Positions 35,891-46,966 of a DNA stretch of 64,000 bases are shown in pieces. Each line of letters begins with the position of its first letter. Position 1 is the stretch's first letter. Below the pieces are notes generated by a model that was not told the origin of the DNA, made no database searches, and worked only from the letters and a program-made list of their open reading frames with translations. Origin of the DNA: Heterostelium album PN500 (taxonomy: Eukaryota; Evosea; Eumycetozoa; Acytosteliales; Acytosteliaceae); contig NW_008805077.1 of assembly GCF_000004825.1 (NCBI RefSeq), positions 62,001 to 126,000 on the forward strand. The letters run 5' to 3'. The translations under genes were made by a program, and so were the position numbers.

Positions 35891-38691
35891 TTACCAATTA
35901 TTTAGATTAGTATTATTATTATTATTATTATTATTAGCTCTTCTATTATTATCACTATTGTAATTAGATCTCGGAGGTAGTTTATAACTACCAGATGCTG
36001 CTTTTGGTTTGAAAGTCGATGGTTGAGCCGGTTGTTTAGGTGCCGCTGGTTTGTAGGTAGATCCTCTTGCCAGTGGACACTGTGCAGTGCATTGAAAACA
36101 GTGGAACGGTTTGGGTGATTCTTTGAAAAAGCTTGGTGGATTGTTTCTACAGTTAGGACATACTTGGTATGGAAATCCAGATTCCGATGTAATAGTTAAT
36201 ACCTAGTAAGGCAAAAAGAAAAAGAAATTAATTTAATTATTTATTTAAAAGTTATAAATAAAAATTATTAACATATTAATATGAACATATGTATTTATGT
36301 AAAAGAAAAAAAGTAGTGATTATACATACTTGGAAATTACAAAGTGGACAAGTTCCATCATATGGCACAATATCACCTACTTTTGGTAACATATGTGATG
36401 CCAAACATGTCTTACATTGAAGTACTCTTCTCTATAATATAAGTTATAAATCAATAATATTAGTTAGTAAAATATAATATGATTGAAAGAGATAATAGAA
36501 TATTTAAACTTACAGCATCATCAGTCGACTTTAAATCTAATTTATTATTACATTTTCCACACTTTGATAAGTTTGCTTGTAAAATTCTAAATTGTGATCC
36601 ATATGGTCTAAAGTAATTTGAAAATGTCTATAAAGATTTGAAAGAAATAGTATTAATATTATTACTATTATTCTTATTATTTAACAATTATACATACTAT
36701 ATCAAACATATGTGACATTTCTCTTGCTTGAATAAATAATGTTTTATATTGTTGAATTGTATCTTTTAATACATCCTCTTTCTTTCTGTTGCCTGTTGCT
36801 ATTTTATGTACATCTGCCTCAATCTTTGCTCGGAGTGCAGGCTTTGAAAATCCGAAACCCATTGAATCGTAACCGATGATCAATGCCTTTCCAAGATCAG
36901 TCGGTATGAATCGATTCTCTTCATTCTTGATTACATAGTTTCGGTCGATGATCTTCTTGATATGCTGTGCCATTGTGGCATCCGTTCCAATCTTATTGTT
37001 ATCCATCTCCGAGAGTAACTCTGGTTCCGACAATGGTTTTGGCGCGACCGTTCTACTCTTGTTCAACTCCAACCGGCTCGGTGTGAATGTCTCACCGACT
37101 ACGTAGGTCGGAAGAATCTTGTCGTATCGCTTATCGTATGGATACACCTCAAGATAGCCTTGTTGTATCATCATAGATCCAGTCGCTGAGAATGTCTCAT
37201 CGGCAATGTCAATGGTGACAGTGGTCTGTCCGTAGATCGACTCTTTCGAACAGCACGCCAGGAATCGTCTACAAATAAACTCATACAAATTGGCTTGTTT
37301 TCCACTGAGTGCATTCGCAGCACCCGTAGGATGAATCGGAGGATGTGAATTGTCATTGTGTTTTCCCTCCTTCGGTCGGACGAATCCGCCGTTCAGCAGC
37401 GACTGTGCATAACCCCCCCATTTCTGGTTGTCCGTCTGCAACCTAATCAGTCCCATAAAATCGGTTTCCGGCAGGAAAGAATCGGTCTCGGTTCTCGGAT
37501 AACTAATAAATCCCTTGTTGTACAACTCCTCCGCCAGCTTCATTGTTTCATCCGATGAGATACGCAGCTTCTTTGACGCCAACTTTTGGAGTTCGATCGT
37601 TGTCAGCGGAACAGGACGATACCGATTCTCCTTGACATTGACATCGACGACCGTCGCCAACGGATTGTCCAGACACTGTTCATAGAAAATAAAAGCCGGT
37701 GCCAATTCAAACAACCGTTTCCGCTTCCATCCGAAATCGGCAGTTCGCATCTCGCCATCCGCTTTCTTCTGGTGACTGACATCGATCACCCAGAAATCCT
37801 CTGGTACGAACCTCTCTATTCGCAACGCTCTCTCCACCACAAAACCCAACGTAGGAAACTGACACGGTCCATAACTTATAGGTTGATCATCATTGATTTC
37901 AAACTTTGATCGTAAATACCTCGATTGAAACCTAGTGAAAGCTGCACCCAACCGTAAATCAATCTCTATTCTACAATCGACTGCCATCGAATCATTCTTG
38001 TTTGGTTGTGCGAGATTTGAAATTGCTCTTTTAATTTCACTTTTAGTTGTATGTGACAAAGTAAAGAGTAAGTATATTTATTACTACTTCTTCTTCCTAT
38101 ACTACTATTGTTAATACATACGCAGGTATAATAGATGAGAAATGAGCACGATATATTCTTATATTTCTATTGACAGCTCTAACACTTTCGATGACTTCGA
38201 ATGCAATGTTTTCACCTTCACGATCGCAATCTAGCCAGAGTATGAGTGTATCGCAACGTCTACCTTCTCGCTTTAGTGTTTTATCGAGATTGGTGCTGTT
38301 CTCACCATCGATAAACTTGTGTATCGGTGCTTCAAACAGATCGATAGGATCACACGATGTCCAGTTGGTATAGGGTGGCACGACATCGGTTGTCATCAAA
38401 TGTCCTAAAACAGATGTGAATACCATATCTACATCGTTCTGACCTAGAACCGGTGAACATTTATACTCCCAAACACAATTGTACTTTGAAAATCCATCTC
38501 TCTAATAATAACCAAAACGATAGATAATAATTACCAAATGATTATATTGTTTGTTTGTTTGTTAGTCGGACATGTAATGATGTATGTATGTAACGAAAAT
38601 AGCTATTTACTCTTTGTGGTCTTCTTCCTGCCAATATAGTGGATATCTCCTCAGCTGCCGAAGGTTTCTCCGCTACATTTAATATTTTCAT
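35891..38691 (-). CDS. top3: DNA topoisomerase III (TOP3A type)
   Basis: Six exons: 38691-38611, 38501-38122, 38039-36698, 36627-36514, 36431-36330, 36202-35891; 776 residues. The first exon gives the toprim start 'MKILNVAEKPSAAEEIS'. Toprim metal ligands follow in 'WLDCDREGENIAFEVI'. The catalytic Tyr is Y334 in 'GFISYPRTETD'. 'YGPCQFPTLGFVVER' and 'KIGTDATMAQHI' are further type IA signatures. The C-terminus carries Cys pairs of zinc-ribbon type: CGKC with CKTC/CPLC, then CPNC with CFQC, and ends in an Asn-rich tail. It passes single DNA strands and with a RecQ helicase and RMI1 dissolves double Holliday junctions. Zinc ribbons and sequence favour TOP3A over TOP3B. The exon 2/3 junction (SSIIP-A-EIKRAISN) restores the family sequence. 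Confidence 0.93.
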
Positions 38692-39813
38692 ACTACTTCT
38701 ACTTAGCAAAGTCTTCAAATAAATGAAAAGCAGATATTTTGAATAATCTAGTTATCCATATGCTTGTTTTGTAAATTATTTTTAATTTTTGATTTTCTTG
38801 GAAAATGCAGCATTCCTTTTTTTTTTCTTTTATTTAATTTCTTATCTGGTCACATGTTTATTCAAACATAACAATTGTTCACCCATTAAATATCAAAAAA
38901 AAACAAAAAGCATCAATGTTATGTTATTGATTTCATTGTTGTTGTTGTGTTGAATAGATAGAGATCGGTTGTATCTTCAATTCACCACAACTACTATCAA
39001 TTACTTATTATTATTCTTACTATTACTACTATTATTTAAATACTTCAAATGATTATATTATTATCGATTTGTCAATTACAATATGTCAATTATGTCATTT
39101 ATAAATAGGATTTGTCAAAATGATCACATTTATAAAAATGGTCAGCTGAACACATCAATCTATTTTAGATAACAAAGGATCCATATATAAAGTTAATAAT
39201 AATAATGGTGATTTAAAAGTTTAAATATTTCAAACTTATATATCTATATTTTGAATAACTAAAACTTCTTTTTATTTATTATTGTAATTTTATTTCAAAA
39301 AAAAAAAAAAAGACCAAAGATTGATAGTTCCAAGGAAAGGAGAATTCAAACTAAATTCAATACGTATTTGTTGACTACCACAAAATATTAATGTGGATGT
39401 AAAAGGCACTTTTATTGTTATTTATTAATATAAATAGATATATAAGTTGGTGATTGGTGATCGGAGGTTGAATGGAAAGAGAAGATTGTTGATGTTATTG
39501 TTGTTATTATAATATATATTGTTTTGGACAATTACAAAAAAGGTAGTAATTGGTTAATGCAATAAATAAGAAAGTTATTTATATTTTAGATTTTTTGAAT
39601 TTTAAAGTAAAAATATACTATTCAACTTAATTGTTTAAAATGAATGATATAATTTATGATGATGCGTAAATGGTATTTTGTATTTTTGATGAATATTTGT
39701 TCTTTCTTTTGGTTTTAAAAAAAAAAAGAAAAAGAAAAAGAAAAAAAAATATGTATATCTATTTGTCTATCTATCTATATATATATATATTAAAGTTATA
39801 TTCGCAAGCGCTA
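38692..39813. other. Spacer upstream of topoisomerase III
   Basis: 1,122 bp between the TOP3 start and the PRPP synthetase stop, both on the minus strand. AT-rich with A runs near 39299 and 39716 and a TA repeat at 39778-39790. No gene is seen. It should hold the TOP3 promoter and the PRPP synthetase 3' flank. Confidence 0.4.
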
Positions 39814-41307
39814 CTACTTGGTATCACTGAATAATGAAGAAATTGATTCACCTATAATAAATTGAATTAATATCAACTGGAAATGTTTTGTTTTGATAGT
39901 TGTAAAACTTACCATGATGAGTACGTCTAATTGCTTCGGCTAAAGTGTGTGCAATGTTGATGGTTTTGATCTTTGAGCACTTGGCAGCTTTTTCGGCGTG
40001 TGGGATGGTGTTGGTGATGACCAACTCGGTGAGCGAAGACTCGTTGAGACGCTTGACGGCATCACCAGAGAGGACACCGTGTGTGACCAAAGCGTAGACT
40101 TTGGTGGCACCCTTGCTGATGAGCATCTCGCAAGCCGATACCAAAGTACCGCAGGTGTCAGCCATATCGTCGACGATCAAGGCAACCTTGTCCTTGACGT
40201 CACCGACCAAGATCATACCGGACACTTCATTGGCCTTCTTACGCTCCTTGTGAATGATTGCCAACTCGGCATCCAATTTATCAGAGATCAACTTGGCACG
40301 CTTGACACCACCGGCATCTGGTGAAACGATGACCTTCTCTCCTGGAATCATCTTTCTAATATATTTAATAATTTGTGGTTCTGCATAGAGATTGTCTACT
40401 GGAATATTAAAGAAACCTTGAATTTGACTTGCACTATAATAATATTATTAATTATTTTGTATTAATATTAATATCATTGTTATTATTCTACCATTATTAT
40501 TGTTATTTTTTCATATGAAATTTCGTTGAGTTTCGATGAATCTCGTGTCAATTCGTAAAAAAAAAAGGATGTTTTTTAAAAAAAAAAATGTTTAACGAAA
40601 TTTCGTTTTTTCTTTTTTTTTTTTTTGTGCCATGACGTGACACGGTAATGAATTAACCATGACTTCACGTATTATCATATGATAGGCATTATAACTATTA
40701 TTGATATTGATATTGATTGTGATTTGATGTGTAATGTTGGATGTGTTTGATTGATTGATTAATTGATTAATTGATTGATTGATTGATTGATTACTTACTG
40801 CAAATCCATGGTGATAACACGGTCAATACCAGCTGTTTCGATGAGGTTGGCAACCAATTTACCGGTGATTGGAGCACGTGATTTATCTTTTTTATCTTGA
40901 CGAGCATATCCAAAACATGGAATGACAGCTGTAATACGATGAGCAGAAGCTCTACGAATAGCATCAGCCATAATCAAAAGCTCCATCAAGTTATCTATAA
41001 TTAAATAGTTAAAAAGAAATAACAAAGAAAGAGAAGAGAGGAGAGAAGAGAGAAGAGATAAAAGTCTTAATATTTATCTTCCTTTTTATTGTTGTTGTTA
41101 TTACTTACCGTTAACATTTGGATTGCAAGTTGGTTGGATAATGTAGACATCCATGTCACGAATAGATTCGCTGATCATGACGGAGGTCTCACCGTTTGAG
41201 AATTTACCGACATGAGCCTTACCCAATTGAAGATTCAAGTCTTCACAGATCTCATTTGCCAAATCTCTGTGTGCATTACCAGTCAAAATTTTAATTCTAT
41301 CTCCCAT
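39814..41307 (-). CDS. prs: Ribose-phosphate diphosphokinase (PRPP synthetase)
   Basis: Four exons: 41307-41109, 40994-40799, 40433-39913, 39851-39814; 317 residues, within one of human PRPS1. It transfers pyrophosphate from ATP to ribose 5-phosphate, making PRPP for purine, pyrimidine, NAD, His and Trp synthesis in the cytosol. Signatures are 'KFSNGETSV', '[20 protein letters not shown]' (across exons 1 and 2), '[17 protein letters not shown]', '[23 protein letters not shown]' split over the exon 2/3 junction ([12 protein letters not shown]), and the PRPP loop '[10 protein letters not shown]'. The last exon adds only [12 protein letters not shown], which matches the conserved 'GESISSLF' end. 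This is a class I enzyme of normal length. Intron 2 is unusually long at 365 bp and contains tetranucleotide repeats. Confidence 0.96.
40748..40796. repeat. (GATT)n microsatellite in PRPP synthetase intron 2
   Basis: About twelve GATT/AATT tetramers end a few bases from the intron's 5' splice site (minus strand GTAAGTAATC). The repeat could vary in length and lies next to the donor. Confidence 0.85.
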
Positions 41308-42302
41308 TGTTATTATTACTGTAGTATATAATTAAATAAACAAAACAAACAAAAACTAAATAGATATATAGTTATAAATAGTTAAAAAAAGTAAAAATTT
41401 AATTTATAATTAGTAAACAAAAAAGAAATTATAATGAAAAGAATGATTATCTAATAATAATAAAAACAATAATAAAACAAACAAAAATTAAAAATTTGAA
41501 ATTGAAAATGAAAATAATTATAATTATAATGAATTGGTGAATAATAATATTATTATATGTACCTCTTCTTTTCTTTTCTCCACGATAACTTCAATTTTAT
41601 TCAAAGTGTGAAGAGAAAGAAAGAGTGAAAAATTAAAAACAAAAAAAACAAAAAGATTTTTAGATTCGATGTTTTTTTTTTTTTTTGTTTCGTTTAGTTT
41701 AAACCCCAACTTTTGTGGTTGTGAGTACACGGGAAGTAATTGAAAAAGTTTAAATTCAGAAACCAGTGTTTGTGAGTGTGGACTGTAATGATAATGAAAT
41801 CACTGTCACGATCGATTGTTGTAACATTGAATGAATTGTATTTTAAATTGTTGTTGTTGTTGTGTTTGACGCAGAGTTGAATGATTGTTTTGTGTTTATC
41901 ACTTTCGATATTTCAAATCTCGAATCTATCTATTAAACAATCACTCTTCTTTCTTTTTTGATTTAAATTCATTCATTATCAGCAGCCGATATTCTTTTTT
42001 GATGATTATGTTATTTTCAAATTAAAAGTGAATGAAAAAATATGATTATGATGTTTAAACATTTGTTGTTGAATTGGATTGGTATAAAAGACAGACATAT
42101 ATTAATACATACAGTATTGTTATATTTTAGAATAAAAGATAGATATTTAATAAATAAATAATAAATAGGTGGTTGTTATAGTTGATTTTTAAAACGAATG
42201 AAGAATGAATTTTCGAAAAGAACTCAGTGTAGTTTGTTTTCTTTTTTTTATTTTTATTTTTATTTTGTATCATGCTGTTGAATTGTCTTGTTGGGGGTCA
42301 TT

Positions 42303-42393
42303 CAGTAGCTACTGGTCTCCCATTCCACACCACCACTCGAAATGGAATTGAATGTCTTTACTTTCTTTTCTGTAGACTGTGGGTGTGACAGTC
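42303..42393. promoter_or_regulatory. Cluster of three dyads midway in a divergent promoter region
   Basis: Within 91 bp: palindrome CAGTAGCTACTG (42303-42314), ATTCCA/TGGAAT arms (42322-42327 and 42343-42348), and GACTGT/ACAGTC arms around a 7-nt loop (42375-42393). The island is GC-richer than its surroundings. Regulatory site or small RNA are both possible; neither is proven. Confidence 0.3.
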
Positions 42394-43295
42394 GAGCCGG
42401 GTATTCATTATTTTTAATTAAAAATTATTTTGGCAATAAAAAGGTTCATCGGGAGTTCGTGTCTTCGGTATAAAATTTAAGTTTTTTCGAAAAAACCACA
42501 GCATTTGCATGGAAACATCAATATGCATTACAGACATTTTTTTTTTTTTTTATTTTTAAAATTAGATTCAATATAATAGGTAATCAAAATTAGATCACCT
42601 ACTTTTTTTTAATTTGAAATCATATTTATTAGCCAACGACTTTTTCGTTTTTATCACCAAAAAAAAAATGGATAATTACTTATTCATTTTTTTTAAAAAT
42701 TATTATTTGATTATCACTAACCATTTTTTTATAAAAACGGTTCGTTCCTATTTAATTTTTGTTATTTTCAATTTGTGGAGATCTTAAGAATATTGGAATT
42801 GCAATGATCATCGTTGAAATCAGATATTTAGATATGTTTCAAAGATTTCCAAACAACAAGGTTAATATCAAAAAAAAAAGGATAGAATGGATTTAGATAT
42901 GAAAGTGATCTCTGTCGTATAGGTTCAATAGGAAAGATATAATAACAGTTCAATGATAAGTGCACATCATGCTTAATTATAATTTAATAGATTCAAATAC
43001 ATACTACTCTCAATGAGAAAATCGTTTGAGTCTCTTATTGTTGTGTACGTACTCTCCAAGATCATTGAAGTTTGTTGTCTTTAGACCATTGGGGTGCAAA
43101 TATATCTTTAACTAGTTCGGGAAGTAACAAATTGTTTCAATAATTTTTTCTCAGTCATTTCTTTTTTTTTTCAGTGATTTGCAAGATTTTTAGATAAAGT
43201 ATTTTGATTTTTTATTTTATTTCTTAAGAAAAAGTTGATTGAAAAAAATATGATATAATTAAAGAGAGATGGCTTGTAATAATAATAATTAATAA

Positions 43296-43330
43296 TAATA
43301 ATAGTAATAGTAATAGTAATAGTAATAGTA
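43296..43330. repeat. AAT/AGT microsatellite before the ankyrin gene start
   Basis: Alternating AAT and AGT triplets run up to the ATG at 43339. In that frame they would read Asn/Ser repeats. Confidence 0.8.
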
Positions 43331-43338
43331 TAAATCCA

Positions 43339-45159
43339 ATGAATTCATTTAAAATAATACTTCTTTCATCAATATTGAGAAACAAGATATTTTCATATGT
43401 TAAAGATATTCATGATCAAAATGGATATAGTGGAGCTTTTAGATGTGATTGGTATGATCTTGGTTGTTTTCCTCATCTCTTAATTAAATACAATTATAAT
43501 CAAAGATACAAAGATATATACAATACAATCATTAAAGATAATGTTAATAATATGAATCAAAAAAATAAAAAGAGGAATAGTAATGATAGTAATCTTACAA
43601 TCATCGATTTCCAAAGATTATATCTATTGTCACTTAAAAAAGTATTTAAAAGTGGAAATTACGAATTGGTAGAGTTCCTTCATCAATCGTTACCACCGAA
43701 ACTGTTTCGCGAGCATGCTCGCTTTTCGATTAACAATACCAGTCTGCAAATCATTGAATATCTTCATAGCAAAAATGTCGGTTGTTTCAATCAGGGCGTG
43801 ATGGATAAAGCTGCGGAACTCGGACGATTTGATATTGTAAAGTTTCTCCATTACAATCGATCGGAAGGATGTTCTAGAGCTGCACTTGACTCTGCATCTA
43901 AATTGGGTAGTCTCGAAATGGTTAAATTCCTCAGTGAAAATCGTACCGAAGGATGTTCGGCTCTGGCATTCAAGAGTGCTTCAATCAATGGAGATTTGGA
44001 AGTACTGAAGTATCTAGTTGAGAATAGACCGGAACAATGTCCGGTGAATCTCATTGATGAAATCAGTGCATGTGAACGTAGTCTTCCTATAATTCAATAT
44101 CTTTTGACAAACAACAGCAGTGTTAAACAAAAGATAACTAAATCGGCAATGGATGCCGCAGCGAGAAATGGTCACTTGGAAATTATCCGATATCTCCATG
44201 AGAATACAAGTGCCCAATGTTCAAAATCGGCTATGGATGGTGCAGCGAATCGCGGGCACCTTGAAACTGTCCGTTTCCTCCATTTTAATCGATCGGAAGG
44301 TTGTTCAGCTCTTGCAATGGAGTATGCGGCTAGACATTCCCACTTGGAAATTGTCCGATTTTTGCACCATAACCGAACAGAGGGCTGCTATCCCAACACC
44401 ATTGACAACACAAATGAAAGTGGAGGTAATCTAGAGACTGTTAGATTTCTTCTGGAGAATAGGACGGAAGGATACACATGGATCGGACTTATCAATAATG
44501 CAATACGAGGAAATCTGGAAGTATTGAAATATCTATTGGAAAATGGAACTGTAGCGTGTCCATCAGACATATTGGCAACTGTTGCATTATATTCAACGTT
44601 TGAAACCTTCAAATATCTCTTTGAGAACAGGGTGCGCCTAAATTTAAACGATTGTCCAGCTGATTCAATGAACTGTTTTGCGAAACATAAAGATACATCG
44701 ACACTTCAGTGGTTTAAAGATAACACAACATTGCAACTCTCATCGAAAGCCTATATAAATGCAATCGAGAGTAACCGATTGTCGAATCTCGAATGGATTC
44801 ACGAGAATACTAAACTTCCATTCCCAGCGGAAGCATTGGATATTGCTGCAACGAATTCATTTTACGCCAATCTAGACATTGTAAAGTATCTTCATGATCA
44901 TGGGGCGTCTTGTACGACCAGAGCAATGAATAACTCCGGTAGCTTTGAAATAGCATCGTTTTTATATCACAATAGAACTGAAGGTTTTACCCATCTTGCA
45001 ATGGAGAATGCAATTAGGTTAGACAATATTCAAATGATAAAAATTCTAGCAGAAAATAGATCTGAATATCATATTGTTACTGCAAGTAGTTTCACGGAAA
45101 TTACAAGATCATTCTATTTTATTGCAAGACTCAAGCTAATAAGATTACACAAAGTATGA
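43339..45159 (+). CDS. Dictyostelid-type ankyrin repeat protein
   Basis: Single exon, 606 residues. About twelve ankyrin-like repeats of 32-35 residues follow the pattern 'AMDxAAxxGHLEIVRFLHxNRTEGC', for example 'AMDAAARNGHLEIIRYLHEN' and 'AMEYAARHSHLEIVRFLHHN'. The N-terminal 100 residues (MNSFKIILLSSILRNKIFSYV) have the hydrophobic start seen in large dictyostelid ankyrin families, whose function is unknown. Such repeats mediate protein binding. The start is uncertain: the frame is open upstream through an Asn/Ser triplet repeat to 43258 but has no ATG there. An ATG at 43269 (MACNNNN) lies one base out of frame, which suggests that repeat-length change has altered the original start. No introns are needed. 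Confidence 0.85.
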   Translation: MNSFKIILLSSILRNKIFSYVKDIHDQNGYSGAFRCDWYDLGCFPHLLIKYNYNQRYKDIYNTIIKDNVNNMNQKNKKRNSNDSNLTIIDFQRLYLLSLKKVFKSGNYELVEFLHQSLPPKLFREHARFSINNTSLQIIEYLHSKNVGCFNQGVMDKAAELGRFDIVKFLHYNRSEGCSRAALDSASKLGSLEMVKFLSENRTEGCSALAFKSASINGDLEVLKYLVENRPEQCPVNLIDEISACERSLPIIQYLLTNNSSVKQKITKSAMDAAARNGHLEIIRYLHENTSAQCSKSAMDGAANRGHLETVRFLHFNRSEGCSALAMEYAARHSHLEIVRFLHHNRTEGCYPNTIDNTNESGGNLETVRFLLENRTEGYTWIGLINNAIRGNLEVLKYLLENGTVACPSDILATVALYSTFETFKYLFENRVRLNLNDCPADSMNCFAKHKDTSTLQWFKDNTTLQLSSKAYINAIESNRLSNLEWIHENTKLPFPAEALDIAATNSFYANLDIVKYLHDHGASCTTRAMNNSGSFEIASFLYHNRTEGFTHLAMENAIRLDNIQMIKILAENRSEYHIVTASSFTEITRSFYFIARLKLIRLHKV

Positions 45160-45372
45160 AATAAAATAATAATAATAAAGATTTTAAATTCTTTAATTAT
45201 TTTTATTTTATCCTTAAAAAGAAAAAGTAACTTGTAAAATAATAGCCTGAAGTTCTACTTTAGTTAAAAGATCAAAATTTTGATTTATAATATTATAAAT
45301 CAAAAACTAACAAATGTCGTATAATTTTTATTTTTCTAGATAGTTTTTAAACTTACCATTTTTTTTTTTATT

Positions 45373-45422
45373 TTTCAGAAATATTAAAATCAACAAATAT
45401 TTATTTCAGAAATATTAAAATC
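45373..45422. repeat. 19-bp direct repeat, two copies 31 bp apart
   Basis: The sequence tttcagaaatattaaaatc occurs identically at 45373-45391 and 45404-45422, immediately before the long inverted repeat. Confidence 0.85.
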
Positions 45423-45440
45423 TCAAACATTAGATTAATC

Positions 45441-45526
45441 TAATAATTCAATCTTTTGACATCTCTAATAATCAATCTTCTTCTTTTAAATAAGAAAAAA
45501 AGATTTGTCAAAAGATTGAATTATTA
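45441..45526. repeat. Perfect 21-bp inverted repeat forming an 86-nt hairpin
   Basis: Arm 1 (45441-45461) begins taataattcaatc and ends ttttgaca. Arm 2 (45506-45526) is its exact reverse complement. The 44-nt spacer has further partial pairing (aatcttctt against aaaaaagatt), so RNA from either strand would fold into a long stem. It could be a small-RNA precursor, a miniature inverted-repeat element remnant, or a processing signal for the ankyrin gene 280 bp upstream. Confidence 0.6.
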
Positions 45527-46030
45527 TAATACACCTTAATACCCTCTATATTATTATTCTGCTCGCTCCAATTTGATTTTGAAAATCATAAACAAAATTG
45601 TTATTTTGTATTATAAATTTAATTGTCATAATGTTGTTTACCACATAAACCAATATTTAAAAAAATATTTTATGACTGTTCGAAATGTAGAAGTTGTGGT
45701 ATGGGAAAGTACTAACCCTTAAAGTTCCCAATAATAAATGTACTTTTAGTTGTGTTGTTTGTATTATTTAGAAGTTGGTTTGATCGGATTAAAGAACATA
45801 TAGAATAAATATTTAAATCTCTATTATTTAAATATATTCTAACTTTCAGTTCAATGTTTGATTTTCAAAGTATATATTTATTAAATTTTTTTTAAAAATC
45901 TAAATCTTTGGAATATTAAAGATGATATGATTGATTAAAACTATTAATAGTTAACATTAATTTTCAATTTCGATATCAAATCAAATTACTTTTAATACTA
46001 ATTAAATAAACAAAAACTAACTATCTAAAA

Positions 46031-46305
46031 ATGACTTTAATTGGTAAATATCAAAAATTGTATCCAAACAAACTATAAATATTTTACTAATTTTTGATAA
46101 TTTTATTTATTTTTTTATAGCTGCTTTATCTTCAATCGGATCAATCCAATCAACCAACTCAATTTTCAAGAGTCAAACTGGTGTCACTGGAACCAGTTCA
46201 AGTCAATCATCCAACAAAGTTGCTCTCTTGGATGCACATGTTGATGCTGTTGTTGATCTTGGTACTCTTTTGCAAGTCAATGCCACAGCTGATGTCCACC
46301 TCTAA
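46031..46305 (+). CDS. 65-residue small protein, hssA/B-like N-terminus
   Basis: Two exons, 46031-46043 (ATG ACT TTA ATT G) and 46121-46305, spliced in phase 1 over a 77-bp GT-AG intron. The product starts MTLIAALSSIGSIQSTNS and ends VNATADVHL. A four-codon first exon followed at once by an intron, and the start 'MT(L/I)..SSIGS', are what I know from the hssA/B family of small prespore or heat-stress-linked dictyostelid proteins. The C-terminal half is different: the usual Gly/Cys-rich tail is replaced by an alternating hydrophobic segment (ALLDAHVDAVVDLGTLLQV). The coding part is clearly less AT-rich than its flanks. ORFs in other frames over this exon are shadows. Confidence 0.75.
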
Positions 46306-46966
46306 ACAATATGTCTGGCCACCGAATACCTTATATTGTTGTAAATACTATACCATACGATCCTGTACCAACTACTTCTTCTTTAACATCTACAATTTAA
46401 TAAACTTAAATGTATTGATCATATATATATTGTTATTATTGTGTTATTAAAATTAAATAGTAGAAGTCTTTTTAAGCTATATAAGTTTTATCTTAAGTTT
46501 TAATAATCATTTAAAGTTGTTAAAATAATTTATTATATGTATGTATTTATCATTATGTAAAGATATAAAACATATTGTTAGAATATAAAATCATTCATAG
46601 ATCATGATTTATTTTGTGAATATATTTGTAATAGTCTCTTATGATTATGATTGTCTTTAATAAAAACTAAACAATTATTAATCATTAACAATCTTTCTTA
46701 TAAGGTGTTGGCAACTAAACGTTATTATTTAACAATCTTTTAGTTCCATATATACAAAGCAGCACTGAATGTAGATTACAGTTAATATTGTCTTAACGTA
46801 AACCTACGATTATCGATATCCATACTTCAAATGATTAAACAACTAGAGGATTTAGGAAAAAAAAAAAAAAATAACATGGATAAATAAAATTTATTATATA
46901 ATATAAGTATATTTCTTTGTACGAAAATGAGCATCTCACAACATAATTAAAACAAAACAAATTGTT
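46306..46966. other. Convergent spacer
   Basis: 661 bp between the small-protein stop (+) and the WD40 gene stop (-). AT-rich 3' flanks of both genes, with AATAAA-type signals (e.g. near 46659 and 46884). No gene is seen. Confidence 0.4.

Larger units (their letters stand above)
41308..43338. other. 2-kb divergent intergenic region with a dyad-rich island
   Basis: Between the PRPP synthetase start (-) and the ankyrin gene start (+). Mostly AT-rich with A/T runs. A less AT-rich island at about 42280-42430 contains a perfect 12-bp palindrome and two hairpin-capable repeats. Near 43270-43330 an AAT/AGT microsatellite leads into the ankyrin gene. No ORF is convincing. Confidence 0.45.
45160..46030. 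other. Spacer with direct repeat and long hairpin
   Basis: 871 bp between the ankyrin and small-protein genes. It contains a 19-bp direct repeat (45373-45391 and 45404-45422) and the perfect 21-bp inverted repeat at 45441-45526. Otherwise AT-rich without ORFs. Confidence 0.45.
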
